From JAAZVM01 sp041642635 (GTDB lineage: Bacteria; Patescibacteriota; Gracilibacteria; BD1-5; UBA6164), in contig JBEPWB010000018.1 in NCBI GenBank assembly GCA_041642635.1, positions 1-20,274 of the forward strand: a stretch of DNA of 20,274 nt, read 5' to 3'. Shown in pieces: positions 8,634 through 17,231 of the stretch. The notes beneath the pieces are model-generated. The model was not told the DNA's origin. It ran no database searches and saw only the letters and a program-made list of their open reading frames with translations. The position numbers and the translations under genes are program-made. The first letter of the stretch is position 1. Each line of letters begins with the position of its first letter.

Positions 8634-9315
8634 ATCTTAAATCAATCGTATTTTTATTGCTTTTATAATTATTTATTTTTTCTTGTTTATTTTTTCTTTG
8701 AATTTCTTCCATATCTTCTTTGTCTAGTCATTTCTCCATATATTCTCAAACAACTCATCAAAGAGCTTCCATAATCATTTCCATTTTACTTTGTTCTGTT
8801 TCTTCATCTACTTTTTGACTTTCTTCTCTAATTGTTTCTAAAACATCTACAGATTTTTGTGGATTCATTGCTTCTTTTAAAATAAAAGAATCATCTCATA
8901 TTTTATGAATTACTAAATCTCATTTTACAAATAATTTATCCATAATTCATTCCTGTTCTACTCAAATTCATTCAATATTTCCATAACTCAAACTGTTTGT
9001 ATTTGATTTTAAAAAAGACCGTTCTAGCCATACAACTCATTCATCAGTAACTATCCATACATCATTATACCAATCAAAAATATCATAAACATTTATAATA
9101 AATACAAAAATTAACAATATTTCCAAAAAATAAAATGGTATTATTTCTTGTAGAAATAAAGCATTATAATAAAAAATAACTGGCAAAATAGCAAACAAAA
9201 AAATTTTTACAATTAATCTGTTTAAAATTGTAATTGGATGAGTATGAATTACATCAATTATTTCTTGTCACTCAGGAATATATTTATAAAAAAAATTTAT
9301 ATCAAATTTGTTCAT
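8632..9315 (-). CDS. PH-like (bPH2-type) membrane protein
   Basis: 227 residues. A short cytoplasmic N-terminus precedes two hydrophobic segments (about 35-54 and 60-78). Next comes a stretch patterned like bacterial PH domains (YdbS/bPH2), WIVTDEGVVWLE followed by strands and NIEGIGVEQ, where a membrane helix pair is typically followed by VTN/D-type beta-strands. The C-terminal 70 residues are charged and helical (Glu, Lys, Met), probably coiled coil. Codon 99 (minus strand 9021-9019) is CGG, one of only two in the window, between Glu and Ser; Trp or Arg are both possible. The role is unknown. The family assignment rests on pattern only. Confidence 0.75.
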
Positions 9316-9331
9316 ATTTTTTGAAAGTTAT

Positions 9332-9347
9332 TATAATAATTATTATA
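9332..9347. repeat. 16-bp perfect palindrome, TATAATAA/TTATTATA
   Basis: A perfect inverted repeat without loop, 17 bases upstream of the ATG of the PH-like gene. It contains TATAAT on both strands, so it may be a -10 region or an operator. An AT-only palindrome can also arise by chance. No other structure is seen in the 140-base gap apart from the promoter at 9409. Confidence 0.4.
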
Positions 9348-9408
9348 TTTTTTTTTGTAAAAAAATAAAGAATAAATAAAAAAGATTTTACTTGATAAAT
9401 TTGATTTT

Positions 9409-9437
9409 TTGCTTATTGTTCTTACAAAAAATATAAA
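9409..9437 (+). promoter_or_regulatory. Possible promoter of the YiiX-like gene
   Basis: TTGCTT (9409-9414), 17 bases, TATAAA (9432-9437), 18 bases before the ATG. This would leave a leader of only about a dozen bases, with no Shine-Dalgarno site. Confidence 0.4.
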
Positions 9438-9455
9438 AATAAAATTTTATTTTAA

Positions 9456-10745
9456 ATGTCATACAAAAAAATATCCACAAAATTAAAAAAAATAGAAAAA
9501 GATTTTTATGAAGCTTTGAAAGATTTTCAAGAAGATAGAATTTTTAAAAAAAATACTAGCTTGTATTTAAAAGAAGACAAGGAAAGGATTTATAAAAAAT
9601 GGAAAAAAATATCTTCACTTTTTAGAGAATTAAAATTTATAATTAACTCAAATTGATTTAATTATTTTTTAAAAAGAGATTATAACAGTTTTATAATAAA
9701 GTATTACTCAGTCATACTTTATTATAATATGACACTTTTATTACAAGAAACATTTAAAGAACACGAAAAATTTTTGAGGCAATATTTGGACGAAAATTAC
9801 AAGGAAAATTATTCTACTATGTCACGTTTTATTTATAGAAGTAATTTTTTGTATTACCTTAATTATCCTAAAAATTTTATTCGTCTTTTTGAAAATAGAA
9901 TTGATAAAGATTTAAAATGGATGGTTCATAAAAAAGTTAATTACAATATAAAATTTGATTTTAATTATAAAAATTTTTATTATTTTTTTAAATTTAGATT
10001 TGATAAAATATTATATTTTTTTGTTAAATATATTTGAATTTTTTTGTCTAAAATAAGATTTAAATTATCTAGTAAATGACTGATTTCAAATGAAACTATA
10101 GAAAAATTTTACTTAGAAGTAATGCCTTGAGATATTTTACTTTCTAGAAAAATATTTGTTGCAACAAATATTTCTATTCCAGGTTTTTGGAAACATATGG
10201 CAATGTATTTGTGAACTTGAGATTATTTACAAAAAAAATTTAAAAATTATAATCTTAATTATCTTAAAAAAAATACACACTATATTATAGAATCAACTTC
10301 TGCATGAGTTAAAATTGTGCCTTTTGGGGAATATATTTCAAAAATAGATTTTTTGTGAGTTTTTAGAACAACTTTTTCTGATAAAAAAATTACTAATGCA
10401 ATAAAAGAAACTTTGAATCTTTTAAATCATAAATATGATTATTTATTTAATTTTTATTCGGATCAAAATTTTGTATGTTCAGAATTGATTATAAAGGCAT
10501 ATTTAAAAAATAATGAAGACGATGAATGATTAATAATTGAATTATTAAAAATTTCATATTGAATATGATATCCTCCAGATGAATTAGTAAAAAAAGCAGA
10601 AAAAGAAAAAAATAATCAAAAAAAAGAAATTTATCCAGCTATTTTTTTGGATACAATTATAAAAGACAAAAAAAGTTTTATAAATTCAAATGAAGAATTA
10701 CTAAAAAGTTATAAAAGAAGTAAGTTTAGTTTTTTCTTAAAATAA
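9456..10745 (+). CDS. YiiX/NlpC-P60-like permuted cysteine peptidase with long N-terminal region
   Basis: 429 residues. The C-terminal half looks like the circularly permuted papain-like fold of the YiiX/YebB group: GDILLS at 225-230, WKHMAMYLG with the candidate catalytic His247, FVCSELIIKAY with the candidate nucleophile Cys341, and a following Tyr-Pro-Pro-Asp-Glu-Leu as often seen after the Cys. Family members cleave or transfer acyl or peptide bonds, some on peptidoglycan or lipids; the substrate here is unknown. The first 220 residues are Lys-, Tyr- and Phe-rich, helical, without a signal peptide, and not recognised. A second ATG at 9729 is in the same frame, joined through a UGA-Gly at about 9655, so one long gene is the better reading. 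Confidence 0.8.
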
Positions 10746-10776
10746 AAAATCTAGTATGATACTAGATTTTTTATTT
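10740..10776. terminator. Shared bidirectional terminator
   Basis: A perfect 17-bp stem (10740-10756 with 10760-10776) with a 3-base loop. Its arms contain both convergent stop codons (10743-10745 and 10771-10773), and A/T tails serve both directions. Confidence 0.85.
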
Positions 10777-11565
10777 TAATTCAAGCATTACAGGACAGTG
10801 ATCACTTCACATAACTTCGTTCATGTATCTTATATTCTTTATTTTTGATGCAAAATTTTTGTTCACTACAAAATAATCAATTCTCCACCCTACGTTTCTA
10901 GGTCTTGCTCAAGCCCTATAACTCCACCAACTGTAAGTATCAATTTGGTCTGGATAAAAATGTCTAAAAGTATCAATATATCAATTATCTAATAATTCAC
11001 TTATTTTTTCTCTCTCAACTGGCAAAAATCAAACACTATTTTTATTTTCTTTTGGTCTTGCAATATCTATTTCTGTATGGCAAATATTAAAATCTCAAGT
11101 TAAAATTACGTTTTTGTTTTGATCAACTAACTCGTTAGAATAATTTATTAAATTATCATAAAATTCTAGTTTATAAGTTACCATTTCACTACCATCAGCT
11201 CTTGTTCAACCATTTGGAAAATATCAATTTATCAATACAACTTCTTCTCAATCTTTTTCAAAGTTTATTTGAGTAAGTCTTCAATCATCATGAAAATGAT
11301 TTATTTCTCAAAAATTATTTTTCGTTTTTAAAACTTCTATATTTTTTTTATAAAAAATTGCAGTTCCAGCGTATCCAGGTCTTTCTCAAGAATGCCATAA
11401 ATAATTATATTCAGAAAAATTTTCTAGTTCTTTTTTTACTTGTGATTCAAATGCTTTTGTTTCTTGAATACAAAAAATATCTGGTGATTCTTCTTGCACA
11501 AATTCAAAAAGTCATTTTTTTGCTACTGCTCTTATTCCGTTAACATTCCAACTAATTATTTTCAT
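10771..11565 (-). CDS. xth: Exodeoxyribonuclease III
   Basis: 264 residues, typical for ExoIII/AP endonuclease, which cuts at abasic sites and trims 3' ends in base excision repair. The motifs of the endonuclease/exonuclease/phosphatase fold are intact: MKIISWNVNGIRA at the start, IFCIQETKA with the metal-binding Glu, GYFPNG, LTGDFNICHTEID with the catalytic Asp and Asn, a Trp-rich YSWWSYR, VGWRIDYFVV, and MGSDHCPVMLEL with the final catalytic Asp-His. The N-terminal motif begins at the ATG, fixing the start. The gene is convergent with the YiiX-like gene and divergent from grpE. Gly codons are mainly UGA. Confidence 0.96.
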
Positions 11566-11593
11566 TTTTTTCTTTTAAAATATTAATAATTTT

Positions 11594-11621
11594 ATTTTAT
11601 TTTTTTGTGCATAAATGTAAA
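11594..11621 (-). promoter_or_regulatory. Possible promoter of the exonuclease III gene
   Basis: On the minus strand, TTTACA (11621-11616), 16 bases, TAAAAT (11599-11594), about 30 bases before the ATG. Confidence 0.4.
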
Positions 11622-11663
11622 GAATATTTTTTAAACTAGAAAAAATATTTTTATATTTTTTAC

Positions 11664-11690
11664 TTGAAAAATATTAAATATTTGTATAAT
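11664..11690 (+). promoter_or_regulatory. Possible promoter of grpE
   Basis: TTGAAA (11664-11669) and a consensus TATAAT (11685-11690) are 15 bases apart, slightly short. No CIRCE element (TTAGCACTC inverted repeat) is present, so HrcA control is not supported. A 10-bp AT-only inverted repeat (11623-11632 with 11640-11649) lies upstream, of unknown meaning. Confidence 0.4.
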
Positions 11691-11729
11691 TGAATTGAAC
11701 TTTTATATTAATAATTATTATAAAATATT

Positions 11730-12290
11730 ATGTCTAGAGAAGAAAAAAACACACAAGAAGAAAAAGATATCATTGAAGAAATGGAGGTAGAAGTTGATCA
11801 AATAGAAAATGAAGAATGACAAATTGATGAAGAAAAATTAGAAGACGCTGTTACTTGAGAATATGATGAAGAAATCTCTGAAAAAAAAGAAGATACACTT
11901 TCTCGTGTTATGGCTGATTTTGAAAATTACAAAAAAAGAGTTGAAAGAGATAGGGAAGAAATGATTTTTTTCTTAAAAAAAGATATTTTGAAAAATATTT
12001 TACCAAGAGTAGATGATATGGAAAGAATTATAAAAAATACTCCAGAAGAATTAAAAGAAAACGCTCTTTATGAATGAGTAGTTTCTATGCATAAAAAATT
12101 AGTTTGAGATTTGGATAAAATGTGAGTAAAACCATTTGATTCTATTTGAGAAGAAATTGATCCTAATAAACATGATGTAATGACAACTGTTCCTGGACAA
12201 GAATCTTGAATTATTTTTGATGAATTTGAAAAATGATATATGCTTTGAGATACTGTCTTGAGACATGCAAAAGTTGTGGTCGGAGCATAA
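11730..12290 (+). CDS. grpE: Nucleotide exchange factor GrpE
   Basis: 186 residues, normal for GrpE, which releases ADP from DnaK in the Hsp70 cycle. An acidic, disordered N-terminus (about residues 1-55) leads into the long dimer helix with MADFENYKKRVERDREE. The helix bundle follows (ILPRVDDMERII), then the beta-domain with GVKPFDSIGEEIDPNKHD, VPGQESGIIFDEFEKGYML and the terminal VLRHAKVVVG, the family signature. Nine of 11 Gly codons are UGA. No dnaK, dnaJ or hrcA lies beside it; the next gene is a secreted wall-binding protein, so the usual heat-shock operon is split. No Shine-Dalgarno site. Confidence 0.95.
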
Positions 12291-12352
12291 AAATTATTTT
12301 TTATTGATTTTTTATATTTTTTAATATAATTACTTGGCAAAAATTGTTAGAT

Positions 12353-12380
12353 ATGATTATTTTAATTAATAATTAATCAT
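12353..12380. repeat. Inverted repeat in the grpE-to-3D-protein gap
   Basis: ATGATTA (12353-12359) pairs with TAATCAT (12374-12380) around an AT-only centre. There is no T-run after it, so it does not look like a terminator for grpE. It could be an operator for the downstream gene. The rest of this 171-base gap holds no gene. Confidence 0.3.
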
Positions 12381-12447
12381 GTTTAAGACTTAAGAATTTT
12401 AATATTTTTGTAAAAAAATTATAAAAAGAATTTTTAAGGATTTATAT

Positions 12448-12453
12448 TATAAT
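12448..12453 (+). promoter_or_regulatory. -10 box that would give a nearly leaderless mRNA
   Basis: A consensus TATAAT ends 8 bases before the ATG at 12462, so transcription would start at or next to the start codon. I see no good -35, so this is tentative. Confidence 0.3.
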
Positions 12454-12461
12454 AAACCTAA

Positions 12462-13757
12462 ATGAAGTATTTACAGAGTATCCTCCTAGTACTTTTATCA
12501 TACTTTTGATTATTTGTTTTCACAGATGTAGAGCTAGCAAATAGCTCTTTTTCTGCGTATGAAAATCAAATATTTGAATGATCTAGTGAAAAAAAAGTAA
12601 GAAAATTACAAGAAGTTTTTTACCAGTTATGACTTTATAGTTGAGTAGTCGATTGAAATTATGATTCTATTAGATCGGAGTTTATCCAGTATCAAATCAA
12701 TGCTTGAGTTATTTCTTGATATGATGATTCTTGAGCTTGATATTTTGGTGTAAAAACTATTACTGCTTTAGAAAGAGATTATGGTTCAAAATTTTTATTA
12801 TTAAAAGATGAGTATCTTAGAGTTGATGAGCCTTCACTAGACGAAAGATATTTTTATGTAACTGCGTATTACACTCCAGTTGCTTGACAAAAAAGATATA
12901 CGACTTGAAGTTTTGCCTGAGATTTAAGACTTAATACTGCTTGAGATCCAACAATTACAGCTAGTTGAAAAAAAGTTGCGGCTTGACTTATGGCGGCACC
13001 TAGAAATTATTCTTTTTGAACAAAAATTTATTTAGAGTGAATTGGTATTTGAAGTGTAGAAGATAGATGATGAGCGATAGTTAACGCTTGAGAAAGAGGT
13101 CATGATTATGACAGAATAGATATCTGGATGTGATATTGAGATGAATGATTAGAAAGGGCACTTAGATGGTGAACAAGAAAAGTTAGATGAAACATTGTAG
13201 ATTCAAATTCTAAAGTAACTGTTGAGTTTGAAAATGAACCTATAGAACAATATGCAAAATTACAAGTAAGTCCTGATGAAGATGAGGCAAATAGCGTAGT
13301 AGAATTGCAAAAATTACTAAAAGAAATATGACTTTATAATTGAGTTATAGATTGAAATTATGCTAGAATAAAAAATATTTTGATAAAATATCAAATAGAA
13401 AAATGAATTATTGATACTGAATATGAATCTGCTGCATGATTTTTTTGACCAAAAACTTTTGCCGCAATTAGAGAAGAATATTGATCTAGTAATTGATTCT
13501 TTAAAGAAAAATATTTTGATTGAGATAATGATAACGAAGAAGAAAAAAATAATATCGATTTAACTTATTCTAAATCTGCTAAACTAGACGCTTTAAAGAA
13601 AAAATTAGATGTTATTTTAGAAAGAAAATATTCTTGAGACCTATATGAAATAAACAGATTTAAAAACAAGTTAAGATCAAGCCTTAACCAAGTAATAAAT
13701 AAATGAATTAGTCAAAATAAAAAAACAGAATTATTATATTTCAAAAATATATTATAA
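12462..13757 (+). CDS. Secreted 3D-domain protein with two peptidoglycan-binding repeats
   Basis: 431 residues. A signal peptide (residues 1 to about 27, hydrophobic core ILLVLLSYFGLFVF) is followed by a PG_binding_1-type repeat (about 42-108, VRKLQEVFYQLGLYSGVVDG and GYFGVKT), a 3D domain (about 130-245) with YYVTAYYTP-like entry, VEDRGGAIV and DRIDIWMGYG, a second PG-binding repeat (272-342, GFFGPKT), and a Lys-rich helical tail (368-431). The 3D domain is a double-psi barrel related to the MltA catalytic core; its Asp residues (201, 217, 220) are those expected for cutting glycan strands. It probably acts outside the membrane on cell wall, own or foreign. It is paralogous to the next gene. 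The Gly residues of these motifs are largely UGA codons. Confidence 0.88.
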
Positions 13758-13787
13758 AAAATAGCATTTTTTAAAATGCTATTTTTT
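13756..13787 (+). terminator. Terminator after the first 3D-domain gene
   Basis: AATAGCATTT/AAATGCTATT stem (13756-13769 with 13774-13787) followed by T's. It starts on the stop codon and separates the two paralogous genes into independent units. Confidence 0.85.
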
Positions 13788-13816
13788 TTGTTTTATAAAA
13801 ATAAGTGTGATAAAAT
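13788..13816 (+). promoter_or_regulatory. Possible promoter of the second 3D-domain gene
   Basis: TTGTTT (13788-13793), 17 bases, TAAAAT (13811-13816), with TGTG just before the -10, resembling an extended -10 element. The ATG is at 13850. Confidence 0.4.
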
Positions 13817-13849
13817 TATTAAATATTAATAATAATATTCCAATACATT

Positions 13850-15409
13850 ATGAAAAAATCTTTTACACTAATTACAATTTTAATATTTGTTAATTGAATT
13901 TTTCCTGTAAATAATTCTATAGCTAGAACTGATACAGGTTATTATGTTGTTACAGCTTATTATTCACCTTTGCCAAATCAAGATAAATATCTGACTTGAA
14001 ACTATGAATCAGAAAAAAGATTAAACTGACAATGAATTGCTTGAGCTAGTTGAGAATGAGTTTTTTCATGAATGTTAGCAGCACCTAAAAGTTATGAATT
14101 TTGAACAAAAATATATATAGAATGATTGTGAGTTTGAGTTGTTGAAGACAGATGATGAGCTATAGTTCCAGCTTGACAAAGAGGATATTCTCACGATAGA
14201 ATTGATGTTTGGATGTGATATTGAGATGAATGACTACAAAGAGCACTTTACTGGTGAAAAAGAACGGTAAAATGAAACGTAGTTGATAAAAATTCTCAAT
14301 CAACTTTTGATTATGAAAATATTTTATCTCCAAAATGGGCGACGGCTTGACTTAATTCTCAAAGAGATGTTTTTAATTATTCTGTTTGAATTTGATATGA
14401 AAACTCAAAAGTAAAAAAATTACAAGAATTATTAACTGATACTGGATTTTATTTTTGAGAAATTGATTGAGTTTATGATAGGGAAATATCAGATATTGTT
14501 TATAATTTTCAAATAAATAATTGAGTAATTGCTTCATGAGCTGATGCTTGAGCTTGATATTGGGGAATAAAAACTAGAACTCAGTTCAAAAAAATGTTTT
14601 TAAATTGAGAATTTGATCAAAATCAAATCGAAGAATTAGAGATTTGAAAAAATAATTTAGAAGAAGAAAAAAATATTGAACCAGAATATAATCCTGAACA
14701 AAAACCAGAAAACTTAGAACAAAAAAATTATGATTTATCTTTGTTTGATAGTTTTGTAAATACTTCTCAAAAAGTTAGAAATTTGCAAGAAATAATGACA
14801 CTTTTGTGATTTTATAATTGAGAAATTTCTTGAAAATACTCTGATGTTAGAGAATCTATTTATGATTATCAATTAGAAAAAAATATTGTTAATAATAGAA
14901 GTGATGAATGAGCTTGAAACTTTTGACCTAAAACTAGAGCTTCTATGAAAAATACTTATATAAATTTTTCTGAAAAATTAGAACAAGAAAAAATTTTAGA
15001 AGAACAAAAAAACTATATTCAAAATAGAAAGCAAGAGTTGGAGCAAAAATTTAGAGAATTAGAAAAATATGCAGATAATGAAGCGCAACAAAAAATTGAT
15101 TATATTTGAACTTTGTACAAATGAACTGCTTCGCAAAGAGTTAGAGAGTTACAATTAGTTTTAAAAAATTTTTGATTTTTTAATCATAATGATACAGCTT
15201 ATTATTGAGATATAACTACAAAAGCTGTTCTAGATTTTCAAATTGCAAATTCTTTAGTTAGAAATGCTAATGATCCTTGAGCTTGAATAATTTGACCAAA
15301 AACTTTACAAGTTATAAAATATCAATATAAGAAAAATTTATTATTGCATGAGATTAGAACAAATCATAGTGATATTATAGAATTAGCTAGCTTGAATACT
15401 TCTATATAA
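13850..15409 (+). CDS. Secreted 3D-domain protein with three peptidoglycan-binding repeats
   Basis: 519 residues. The signal peptide spans residues 1 to about 25 (Ser-Ile-Ala cleavage region). The 3D domain comes first here (about 29-145), with YYVVTAYYSP, FGTKIYIEG, VEDRGGAIV (Asp100), DRIDVWMGYG (Asp116, Asp119) and a Trp-Gly-Lys-Arg end. PG_binding_1-type repeats follow at about 185-245 (AGYWGIKT), 305-370 (AGNFGPKT) and 425-495 (AGIIGPKT), with a Glu/Gln/Lys-rich coiled coil at 372-415. The expected function is wall-binding glycan cleavage outside the cell. Compared with the preceding paralogue, the repeat order differs (repeat-3D-repeat against 3D-three repeats), so duplication was followed by domain shuffling. 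Both Gly of the VEDRGG motif are UGA. Confidence 0.88.
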
Positions 15410-15410
15410 A

Positions 15411-15452
15411 AAAATGAAATTATTATTTTTTAAAAAATAATAATTTCATTTT
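15411..15452. terminator. Shared bidirectional terminator
   Basis: A perfect 42-base palindrome (arms 15411-15431 and 15432-15452) with a tail of T's to about 15460. It lies between the convergent 3D-protein gene and tilS and contains the tilS stop codon at 15430-15432. Confidence 0.85.
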
Positions 15453-16416
15453 CTTTTTTTAGTTTCATATTTTTTATTTCTTTTATTGTTTTGTTATTTT
15501 TTCAATTTATGAATTTTATAACTTCATCAATATTTGCTTCACTTAATCAAATTGTTGATTTTCAATTAGTTATGTAAAAAATATGTTTTATTATTTCTTT
15601 TTGTAATAATTTTTCTTCTTGGTTAAAATCTTCAATATAAAAATATCAATAAATTTCAAGTGTATTTATTCTATATTTTTCTGAATTAAAAATTTTTATT
15701 CATTGTTCATGTAAAAATCCCTCTACTTTTTGATCCAAAAAATATTTCAATTCTTCTAAATAATTTATTAAGTTATTAATATTATTTTTGTAATTACTGT
15801 TAATATTTTCAAACTGAGGAATAATGTCGTGTCTTAATTTATTTCTAGTTATTTTTGTATCAAAATTTGTTTTATCAATATTGTATTCCAAATTACTTTT
15901 GTCCAAATATTCTTGTATTTCAGATTTTTTTGTATTAATTAATGGTCTAATTATTGCTCCAGATTTTTCTGACATATTTATCAAACCTGTTAATTTGCTT
16001 CATCTAGCTAAATTAAAGAAAAAAGTTTCTAGTTTGTCATCTAAATGATGTCATGTCATGATTTTATCACATTCATAAATATTTAAAATTGCGTTCAAAA
16101 AAGCATATCTTTTTTCACGAGCTAATTCTTCAAGTCATTTATTTGGATAAAGTTTTTCTTTTATTTCTTTAATTCTTGCTTCTGCAACTTCTACTCTAAA
16201 TCATTTTTCTTCTCATAATTTTTCCAAAAATTTTTCTTCTTCGTCTGATTCTTCTCTAAGTTTATGGTTAAAATAACAAGCTACTAAATTTTTTGCGTAT
16301 TTTGTTTTTAGGATTTCATAAATCAAAAACATACTATCTGGTCAAGTTGAACAAGCTACAATTATCGGTTCTTCTTCACTGTAATATTTTTCTATTGTTT
16401 TTTCTAATTCTAGCAT
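15430..16416 (-). CDS. tilS: tRNA(Ile)-lysidine synthase TilS
   Basis: 328 residues. TilS attaches lysine to C34 of the CAU-anticodon tRNA-Ile so that it reads AUA, an essential step in an AT-rich genome that uses ATA heavily. The PP-loop ATP site is IIVACSTGPDS (residues 18-28); the more usual SGGxDS has Thr in place of the first Gly. Further family features are YFNHKLREESDEEEKFL, MTGHHLDDKLETFFFNLARGS, IIRPLINTKKSEI and TRNKLRHDIIPQF. The C-terminal 130 residues are a reduced helical/beta tail as in short TilS forms. A good promoter lies just upstream. Gly is mostly UGA. Confidence 0.93.
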
Positions 16417-16447
16417 TTTATTATTTTTATTATTTTTAATTTATTTT

Positions 16448-16475
16448 ATTATAAATAATTTTTTTTATTATTCAA
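16448..16475 (-). promoter_or_regulatory. Promoter of tilS
   Basis: On the minus strand, TTGAAT (16475-16470), 16 bases, TATAAT (16453-16448), right after the terminator of the upstream gene. The predicted start lies about 25 bases before the ATG. Confidence 0.55.
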
Positions 16476-16482
16476 TAATAAA

Positions 16483-16509
16483 AAAGACGCAAAAAATTTT
16501 TGCGTCTTT
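16483..16509 (-). terminator. Terminator of the unknown gene at 16519-16842
   Basis: AAAGACGCAAAA/TTTTGCGTCTTT stem with a tight loop, GC-containing core GACGC/GCGTC, followed by T's on the minus strand. It lies 10 bases after the stop and is one of the strongest hairpins in the window. Confidence 0.8.
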
Positions 16510-16518
16510 AATTTTTAA

Positions 16519-16842
16519 TTAACCCACTTTTCTTTGTGAGCTAAGTTCTCCTTTTTTTATTGCTTTTTCCATGGTTCTTGTTTTGAATGGATTTGTTATA
16601 TTTGTTTTTTCAAAATCCATATCAATAATTACATCGCATTTTTCAATTATTTCTTCTAATTGTTTGCATGCAAATGTGATACAAATATCAGTAGAAGAAA
16701 TACGATAATCATTCAAAAACTCTTCTATTTCTGTAAGAAAGAGCTTTTTCTGTGCGGGAAGTGAAAATTCTGGTTTTACACTAGTTCTATAATCATTAAC
16801 TTCTCCCCAAAAATTATCTAAATAATCCATTATACTAATCAT
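16519..16842 (-). CDS. Unrecognised small protein; gene without UGA-Gly codons
   Basis: 107 residues, no signal peptide or membrane segment. The N-terminal 75 residues are acidic and mostly helical (FLTEIEEFLNDYRI, QLEEIIEKCDVII) with two Cys (about 58 and 68). The C-terminus turns basic (MEKAIKKGELSSQRKVG). I do not recognise a family. Unlike its neighbours, it uses no UGA: its three Gly codons are GGA, GGA and GGT. It also uses codons rare in this window (CCC, GTG, ACC), has a strong Shine-Dalgarno site, its own promoter and a GC-containing terminator. I chose the first ATG because the GGAGG lies 9 bases before it. It could be a horizontally acquired or regulated small gene; function unknown. 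Confidence 0.8.
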   Translation of the reverse strand: MISIMDYLDNFWGEVNDYRTSVKPEFSLPAQKKLFLTEIEEFLNDYRISSTDICITFACKQLEEIIEKCDVIIDMDFEKTNITNPFKTRTMEKAIKKGELSSQRKVG

Positions 16843-16851
16843 TTTTTAAAG

Positions 16852-16856
16852 CCTCC
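16852..16856 (-). promoter_or_regulatory. Strong Shine-Dalgarno site with possible CsrA-binding motif
   Basis: GGAGG on the minus strand, 9 bases before the ATG at 16842. The bases just upstream make ATGGAGG, which fits the A(N)GGA core bound by CsrA. With the csrA leader it is the only strong ribosome binding site found. Confidence 0.7.
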
Positions 16857-16876
16857 ATAAGAAAATTAGCTCTATT

Positions 16877-16903
16877 ATTATAATATTTTTTTAAAATAAT
16901 CAA
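16877..16903 (-). promoter_or_regulatory. Promoter of the unknown small gene
   Basis: On the minus strand, TTGATT (16903-16898), 15 bases, consensus TATAAT (16882-16877). The leader would be about 28 bases and includes the GGAGG. Confidence 0.5.
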
Positions 16904-16939
16904 AAAAAGAAATAAACTAATTTTGTTTATTTCTTTTTT
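16903..16939 (-). terminator. Terminator after the RNHCP gene
   Basis: A 15-bp stem (16903-16917 with 16925-16939, AAAGAAATAAAC/GTTTATTTCTTT), loop of 7, with T's on the minus strand. It overlaps the TAG stop and adjoins the promoter of the next gene. Confidence 0.75.
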
Positions 16940-17228
16940 GTATAAAATCCAAAAAATCATCGTCAGGTGCTATTTTATTGAGAATTTCTTTATCACATTT
17001 TGTGCATTTGTGTTTTATCATCCATCATTTATTTTTTTTGTGATCAATATCTATTGGTTTCATTATTCCCATACATTCACTTTTCCTATCTCCTGGGAAA
17101 TCTTTGTCCAAGTGTTTACTACAAAGACAAAAAGGGCAGTGATTTCTAGCACTTCATTCAGGATGTTTTGTTATTTGTGCTTTGCAATTTTCACATTCAA
17201 AACTATCATTTATCATTTTAAATCACAT
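16917..17228 (-). CDS. RNHCP-domain protein
   Basis: 103 residues. The core contains the name-giving motif ARNHCPFCLCSKH (about residues 29-41) after an FECENC pair, then DFPGDRKSECMGIMKP and a KCTKC pair, giving at least four Cys clusters that look like zinc ligands. This matches the small RNHCP family, for which I know no established function. The ATG-UGA (Met-Gly) start is 3 bases after the mraY stop, so it is co-transcribed with mraY. An in-frame Met at residue 5 is an alternative start. It is the only gene here ending in TAG. Three Gly codons are UGA and two are GGA. Arg in PGDRKS is AGG, so AGG still reads as Arg. Confidence 0.88.
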
Positions 17229-17231
17229 ATT

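Noticed and set aside
9456..10037. Two separate small genes (9456-9656 and 9729-10037)
   Set aside because: They are one continuous frame once TGA is read as Gly, leading into the YiiX-like domain.
11623..11649. Heat-shock operator or terminator upstream of grpE
   Set aside because: The inverted repeat is only A and T and matches neither CIRCE nor a terminator with a stable core; chance is likely in this composition.
12068..12340. Minus-strand reading frame of 90 codons
   Set aside because: Antisense of the conserved GrpE C-terminus; the GrpE frame explains these bases.
15824..16048. Plus-strand reading frame of 74 codons
   Set aside because: Antisense of tilS, including its conserved TRNKLRHD region.
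16519..16842. FliW, the CsrA antagonist, as identity of the unknown gene
   Set aside because: The length is too short (about 107 against about 150 residues) and I see none of the FliW strand motifs.
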